A program made the translations under genes and the position numbers. The notes beneath the pieces are model-generated. The model ran no database searches, had not been told where the DNA came from, and saw nothing but the letters and a program-made list of their open reading frames with translations. From Pseudomonas sp. TNT3 (GTDB taxonomy: Bacteria; Pseudomonadota; Gammaproteobacteria; Pseudomonadales; Pseudomonadaceae): 64,000 nucleotides of DNA. Of this stretch, positions 60,044 to 64,000 are shown piece by piece (position 1 is the first letter of the stretch; every line of letters begins with the position of its first letter). The stretch covers positions 27,889 to 91,888 of the forward strand of contig NZ_WFGV02000023.1 of assembly GCF_010095445.2 (NCBI RefSeq), in the 5' to 3' direction.

Positions 60044-62191
60044 ATGAGCGTTCCCATGCAAGCGTTGCTTCTGTACTTCAAGGCGATCCTCAATCCCGGC
60101 CCCAGCGTGTTTTTGTTTGCCCTGAGAACCGTCGCCGCCGGGTTGCTGACGTTGTACCTGGCCTTCCTGTTCGATCTGGACCAGCCCAAGTGGTCAATCA
60201 TGGCCGTGGTCATCGTCAGTCAGCCGCTCGGCGGCATGGCGCTGGCACGCAGTTTCGGTCAGGTCATTGGCACCACCTTGGGTGCCATCGTCGCGGTGGT
60301 GATCATGGCGATATTTCCCCAGGCGCCACTGCCTTTCATTCTGACCCTTGCCCTGTGGCTGGCCCTGTGCACGGCCGGCGGCACCCTGTTGCGCTATACC
60401 AGTTCCCAAGCGTTTGTGCTCAGCGGCTACACCGCGGTCGTGGTGGCTTTGCTGGCGGTGCCGGATCAGGACGGTACGTTCCTGCTGGCGGTGACACGCG
60501 TGACGGAAACACTGTTGGCGGTGGCCTGTGTGTGCGTGGTCAGCCTGCTGACGGCGCGACCGGAAACGGTGGCCAGGGATTACTTCACTCGCATCAACCA
60601 AGTGATCAAGCTGCTGGCGACCCACGCTGCGGCGGTCATTCGCACGGAAGAAAGTGAAGAAGAATTCCATCGGCGGCAAATGCAGCTACTGGGCGAAATC
60701 AGCGCCCTCGAAGGCGTGCGTCGGCACTTGTATTTCGACGCGCCACGGCTGCGCAGTGCCAATGGACTGGTGCAGTTACTGGGTAATCAACTGGTGCTGT
60801 TGACCTCACGGCTGACGGCGTTGCGGCATCAGCGCCAGTTGCTGACTGAGCGACTGGAGGGAGAGTTGACCGAAGAGATCCAACTGATTCGTGCTGAGGA
60901 ATTGCGTTTTCTCGATGAGCTGGCGCAGGAGGGGCGTTCGCTATCGACTGAGTCCCGCCACCACTTCACGGTGCTGCAGCAACGGTTCGATGATCTGGCC
61001 TACAGGGCTGAGCAGTTGACCGAAACGATGCCGGCCACCGTGCGCTCGCTGGCGTGGGCGCTGCGCTGGGAGCAGGCGCGGTTGCTGGAACAGTTGGGGC
61101 AGATTCTGGAACTGAGTGACGCGATTCAGGAAGAACGGCAAGCCAGTTCGGTATTTCGCGGCCAGGACAATCCCCTGCACCTGGATTTCACCCTGGCGGC
61201 GATGAACGCCACCCGGGCCTTTACGGCGTTGGTAGTGGCCGGTCTGATCTGGATCGAGACCGGTTGGGACGGGGCGCGGGGCGGGATGATTCTGGTCGGT
61301 ATCTTGTGTTCGCTGATGGCAACCTTCCCGCGACCGTTGCTGGCTGCGCAAAGTTACGCCAGGGGCCTGGGCCTGGCGTTGGTGGTATCGGCAATCTACC
61401 TGTTCATGCTGGTACCCATGATCAGCAACTTCGAGCTGTTGGCCTTGTTGTTGGCACCGTTGCTGTATGCCGTGGCCGTTGGGCTGGCCAGCCCGGCCAC
61501 TACGGGAACGGGTATTGGCCTTGGGCTGTCGACGTTTTTGATGGTGGGCCCGCAAAACGTCGGGATCGGCCAGAATTCTGCGATCCAGTGGTTCGAATTT
61601 GCCGGTGCGTACATCTGTGCGACGACACTGGCGCTCAGCGTCTATGCGCTGATTTTTCCGTTCAGGCCCGCTCTGCGGATTCGCCGTCTGTACCACGAAA
61701 ACCGCGAGCAGGTGTACGCCTTGCTGAAAACCCCGGCCACCGATGAGCAACAGTTTGCCTTCGAAAGCCGTATGGTCGATCGGTTGACCATGATGCTGGG
61801 TTTGCTGCCTGCGGTTACCGACAAACAGTCCCGAACATTGTTCGAATTCAGTCTGGGGTGCATGGCAGTGGGCGTGGCGTTGAACCAGCTCAGGCAACAA
61901 GCCCTGCGCAACACCTTATTGAGTGCCGATGTGCAGCACCGCTTGCTGGCGACCGTTCAGGACACCGGGCGTTTGCTCGCGGGTCGGCCTGGCCTTGCGC
62001 TTGATCCGGTGCTCAGCGCCTTGCGTCATCTGGGCGATCATTTGGATACCTTGCACGCTGGCGTCCATGAACACCTCTGGACGGTGTTTCGCATGCGCGT
62101 GGCGTTGCTGATCGTCGTGTCGTTCCTGGAACGACACAGGGAACACTTTCAACCTGTCGACCCGGAAGGAGTAGCCGACTTTGCCCATTGA
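60044..62191 (+). CDS. FUSC family efflux transporter (AaeB-like)
   Basis: A 715-residue membrane protein of the fusaric acid resistance/AaeB family. It has an N-terminal block of about five hydrophobic segments (LRTVAAGLLTLYLAFLFDLDQPKWSIMAVVIVSQPL is conserved), a long cytoplasmic helical region (about 170-380), a second membrane block (about 395-530) and a cytoplasmic tail. It probably exports aromatic acids or drugs with the HlyD-type partner downstream. ATG at 60044 has GGGAGATG upstream. It overlaps the DUF1656 gene. Confidence 0.93.
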   Translation: MSVPMQALLLYFKAILNPGPSVFLFALRTVAAGLLTLYLAFLFDLDQPKWSIMAVVIVSQPLGGMALARSFGQVIGTTLGAIVAVVIMAIFPQAPLPFILTLALWLALCTAGGTLLRYTSSQAFVLSGYTAVVVALLAVPDQDGTFLLAVTRVTETLLAVACVCVVSLLTARPETVARDYFTRINQVIKLLATHAAAVIRTEESEEEFHRRQMQLLGEISALEGVRRHLYFDAPRLRSANGLVQLLGNQLVLLTSRLTALRHQRQLLTERLEGELTEEIQLIRAEELRFLDELAQEGRSLSTESRHHFTVLQQRFDDLAYRAEQLTETMPATVRSLAWALRWEQARLLEQLGQILELSDAIQEERQASSVFRGQDNPLHLDFTLAAMNATRAFTALVVAGLIWIETGWDGARGGMILVGILCSLMATFPRPLLAAQSYARGLGLALVVSAIYLFMLVPMISNFELLALLLAPLLYAVAVGLASPATTGTGIGLGLSTFLMVGPQNVGIGQNSAIQWFEFAGAYICATTLALSVYALIFPFRPALRIRRLYHENREQVYALLKTPATDEQQFAFESRMVDRLTMMLGLLPAVTDKQSRTLFEFSLGCMAVGVALNQLRQQALRNTLLSADVQHRLLATVQDTGRLLAGRPGLALDPVLSALRHLGDHLDTLHAGVHEHLWTVFRMRVALLIVVSFLERHREHFQPVDPEGVADFAH

Positions 62192-62384
62192 TCTGGAAAT
62201 AGGGGGCGTCTACTTACCGCCCATTGCGCAGGCCCTGTTGCTGGCCTTGCCGATTTTTTTGGTCGTGGACTGGATGCTGCGGCGCATCGGTGTACTGCGT
62301 TTCGTCTGGCACGAAGCCCTGTTCGAAGGCGCGCTCTACGCCTGCGTCTGCGCGACGCTGATTCTGCTGATGGGAGCCTGGTGA
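62181..62384 (+). CDS. DUF1656 small membrane protein
   Basis: A 67-residue protein with two hydrophobic segments (AQALLLALPIFLVVDWMLRRIG and LYACVCATLILLMGA) and the conserved start EIGGVYLPP. DUF1656 proteins regularly lie between FUSC and HlyD genes of AaeXAB-type efflux operons. The start is TTG at 62181, with GGAAGGAG nine bases upstream; it overlaps the FUSC stop by 11 bases. Confidence 0.88.
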   Translation: MPIDLEIGGVYLPPIAQALLLALPIFLVVDWMLRRIGVLRFVWHEALFEGALYACVCATLILLMGAW

Positions 62385-62385
62385 C

Positions 62386-63351
62386 TTGAAAAAACTACTT
62401 CCCCGATTGACGACCGTCGCAATTGTATTCCTGGCCTTCGTGCTGGGCTGGTTCGCCTGGGAGCACTACACGCGCGCGCCGTGGACTCGAGACGCGCGGG
62501 TGCGGGCCGATGTGGTGACCTTGTCTGCCGATGTGTCCGGGCGCATCGTCAGCCTTGTCGTTCAGGACAACCAGCACGTCGAAAAGGGCCAGGTTTTGCT
62601 GGAGATCGACCCGGCGCGTTACACCCTGGCGGTCGAACATGCCCGGCGCGCGGTGGAGGTGTCCAAGGCAACGCTCGGTCAGTCCGAAGCGACGATTGTG
62701 TCCAGTGAAGCGTTGCTCAGACAGCGCGAAAGCGAAGAGCGCCGGCGGCGTACGCTCAAACAGGGGTTCGCGATCTCGGGCGAAGAGTGGGAGAAAGCCA
62801 GTACCGAGGTGGCTGTCGCCAAGGCCGAGTTACTGCGCAATCAGGCCAATCTGGGTTTGGCCCAGGCCAATGTGCAGTTGGCCATTGCGGCGCTGACTCA
62901 GGCCGAACTGGACTTGCAACGCACCCGAGTGGTGTCCCCGGTCACTGGCTATGTCACCAATCTGCTGACCCGTGAGGGCGACTACGCGACGGCGGGTGGA
63001 GCGCTGCTGGCGCTGGTCGACAGCGATTCGTTTTATGTGAGCGGCTACTTCGAGGAAACCAAGCTGCCGCGCATCGAGGAGGGCGATCGCGTGCGGATCG
63101 AGTTGATGAGTGGCGAGAGGTTCGGTGGCACGGTGCAAAGCATCGCCTTTGCCATCGCCGACCGGGAAAACCTGCCGGGCGGCCGTTTACTGGCGAATAT
63201 CAATCCCAGTTACACCTGGGTGAAACTGGCGCAACGGGTGCCGGTGCGGATCCGGATCGACGCGGATTACGCCGCGAAACACCGCTTGCGTGCCGGGACC
63301 ACGGCCACCGTAACCGTCATGGAAACCCGAGACTCTCAAAATCAACACTAA
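62386..63351 (+). CDS. HlyD-family efflux periplasmic adaptor (AaeA-like)
   Basis: A 321-residue membrane fusion protein. One N-terminal membrane anchor (LTTVAIVFLAFVLGWFAWEHY) leads to the lipoyl half-motifs (ARVRADVVTLSADVSGRIVSLVVQDNQHVEKGQVLLEIDPARY), a coiled-coil hairpin (about 90-170) and the beta-barrel region (VVSPVTGYVTNLLTREGDYATAGGALLALVDSDSFYVSGYFEETKL). TTG at 62386 is used, one base after the DUF1656 stop, with GGGAG upstream. Confidence 0.93.
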   Translation: MKKLLPRLTTVAIVFLAFVLGWFAWEHYTRAPWTRDARVRADVVTLSADVSGRIVSLVVQDNQHVEKGQVLLEIDPARYTLAVEHARRAVEVSKATLGQSEATIVSSEALLRQRESEERRRRTLKQGFAISGEEWEKASTEVAVAKAELLRNQANLGLAQANVQLAIAALTQAELDLQRTRVVSPVTGYVTNLLTREGDYATAGGALLALVDSDSFYVSGYFEETKLPRIEEGDRVRIELMSGERFGGTVQSIAFAIADRENLPGGRLLANINPSYTWVKLAQRVPVRIRIDADYAAKHRLRAGTTATVTVMETRDSQNQH

Positions 63352-63354
63352 CCC

Positions 63355-63447
63355 CTGTAGGAGTGAGCCTGCTCGCGATGGCGTCATACCTGTCGACGTC
63401 ATCGTTGCCTGACACACCGCCATCGCGAGCAGGCTCACTCCTACAGG
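63355..63447. repeat. REP-type palindrome, TAGGAGTGAGCCTGCTCGCGATGGCG family
   Basis: Arms CTGTAGGAGTGAGCCTGCTCGC and GCGAGCAGGCTCACTCCTACAG around a 45-base centre with ATACCTGTCGACGTCATCGTTG. It directly follows the adaptor stop. Confidence 0.9.
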
Positions 63448-63522
63448 GGATGTACGTCCGGCGCAGATTTTTTTCACCGCTGATCAAAGGTGGGATTGTG
63501 GTGAATTCAATAATCGTGCAGA

Positions 63523-63564
63523 CAAAAAAAGCCCCGCGACCGAATGAGACGCGGGGCTAAAAAA
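63523..63564 (-). terminator. Rho-independent terminator of the OprM-like gene
   Basis: Minus-strand transcript AGCCCCGCG-(TCTCATTCGGT)-CGCGGGGCT-TTTTTT: a 9-bp GC stem and a long U-run, about 40 bases after the stop at 63603. A mirrored A-run allows the opposite direction too. Confidence 0.9.
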
Positions 63565-63602
63565 TGGTCGGTTGCGACCAACCAAAGGGGCCTTTGAAAC
63601 GG

Positions 63603-64000
63603 TTACTTCGAGGCGACTGTTTCCGGTGCCCAGCCGCCGCCCAGGGCTTTGTAGATGGCGACGATGCCCCGGTACAAATCGACTTCGGCCTGAGCCTGGG
63701 TGTCTTCTGCGGCCAGTCGTTCACGTTGGGCGTCGAGCAGGACGAGGAAGTCCGCCGTGCCTTCGCGGTAGCGAATCTGCGCCAGGTCGGCCGCCGCGCG
63801 GCTCGATTCACTTTGACGAATCAGCGAAATCAGGCGTTGTTGGCGTTTGCCGTAGTCGCTGAAGGCATTTTCGGATTCTTCCAGTGCCAGCAGCACTTGC
63901 TGCTCGTAGGTCGCCAGGGCGCCTTCGGCATCCGCATCGGCACCGCGTAAACGGGCGCGCACGCTGCCCAGGTCGAACGCCGCCCACGTGATGCTCGGGC
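63603..64000 (-). CDS. RND efflux outer-membrane lipoprotein, OprM/NodT family, 5' end outside window
   Basis: The last 132 residues of an outer-membrane factor. The frame continues off the right edge (PSITWAAFDLGSVRARLRGADADAEGALATYEQQVLLALEES shows the periplasmic helix repeats typical of TolC/OprM). RYREGTADFLVLLDAQRERLAAEDTQAQAEVDLYRGIVAIYKALGGGW is the conserved C-terminal end. The convergent FUSC operon could use it as outer-membrane component, but it is transcribed toward that operon from the opposite strand, so pairing is uncertain. Confidence 0.92.
   Translation of the reverse strand, partial: PSITWAAFDLGSVRARLRGADADAEGALATYEQQVLLALEESENAFSDYGKRQQRLISLIRQSESSRAAADLAQIRYREGTADFLVLLDAQRERLAAEDTQAQAEVDLYRGIVAIYKALGGGWAPETVASK

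Noticed and set aside
1..64000. tRNA, rRNA, CRISPR or prophage genes
   Set aside because: No cloverleaf-like sequence with CCA end, no rRNA-like stretch, no array and no integrase, capsid or tail gene were recognised.

Overview
The window looks like chromosome of a Pseudomonas of the fluorescens group. The grounds are the complete functional-amyloid operon fapABCDEF, the mannitol/arabitol operon mtlEFGKDYZ with its AraC-type regulator, Pseudomonas-type small proteins (DUF1652, DUF2790), high GC with matching codon use, and many REP-type palindromes between genes. No rRNA, tRNA, CRISPR array, prophage or insertion sequence was recognised.

Layout. 1-5.8 kb: 3' part of a glucose-6-phosphate dehydrogenase gene overlapping a HAD phosphatase, NhaB antiporter, a delta-60 repeat protein, a small conserved protein. 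6.1-13.9 kb: a sigma-54 enhancer-binding protein (EBP) facing the fap operon, which has a sigma-54 type promoter and an apparent terminator between fapC and fapD. 14.1-24.9 kb: nicotinamide riboside uptake and phosphorylation (pnuC plus kinase), a Cache-domain chemoreceptor, uppP and a DUF1294 protein, a LysR regulator divergent from azoR, a hydrolase, an MFS carrier and the ABC-F protein YbiT. 25-32 kb: lipid A hydroxylase LpxO, Ku, a PQQ-type sugar dehydrogenase, a short threonine dehydratase behind a leader-peptide attenuator, ecotin, and two small proteins. 32.2-42.1 kb: the mtl operon and mtlR. 42.1-43.5 kb: a glycosyltransferase. 43.5-54.1 kb: a signalling island of single receivers, a CHASE3-GAF kinase with three receivers, CheR and CheB domain proteins, a receiver-kinase, a hybrid kinase and a KaiC-like ATPase. 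54.2-55.3 kb: a TPR/HEAT membrane protein. 55.6-59.9 kb: a large toxin-like gene whose C-terminus resembles pertussis-toxin-type ADP-ribosyltransferases and which is split by an apparent one-base frameshift. 60.0-64 kb: a FUSC/DUF1656/HlyD efflux operon and the 3' part of an OprM-family gene.

How genes work together. The EBP is a plausible activator of the sigma-54 fap promoter. FapA-F secrete and assemble amyloid. MtlEFGK imports polyols, MtlD oxidises them, and MtlY/MtlZ phosphorylate the ketoses. The HK-CheR-CheB-HK run uses stop/start overlaps and is probably one transcript. The KaiC-like ATPase and the hybrid kinase lie next to each other in the same direction.

The most noteworthy items are the frameshifted ADP-ribosyltransferase-like gene, the three-state attenuator in front of an IlvA that lacks its regulatory domain, and the layered control visible around fap. 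All functional calls rest on reading the sequence and recalled family features; no database search was run.
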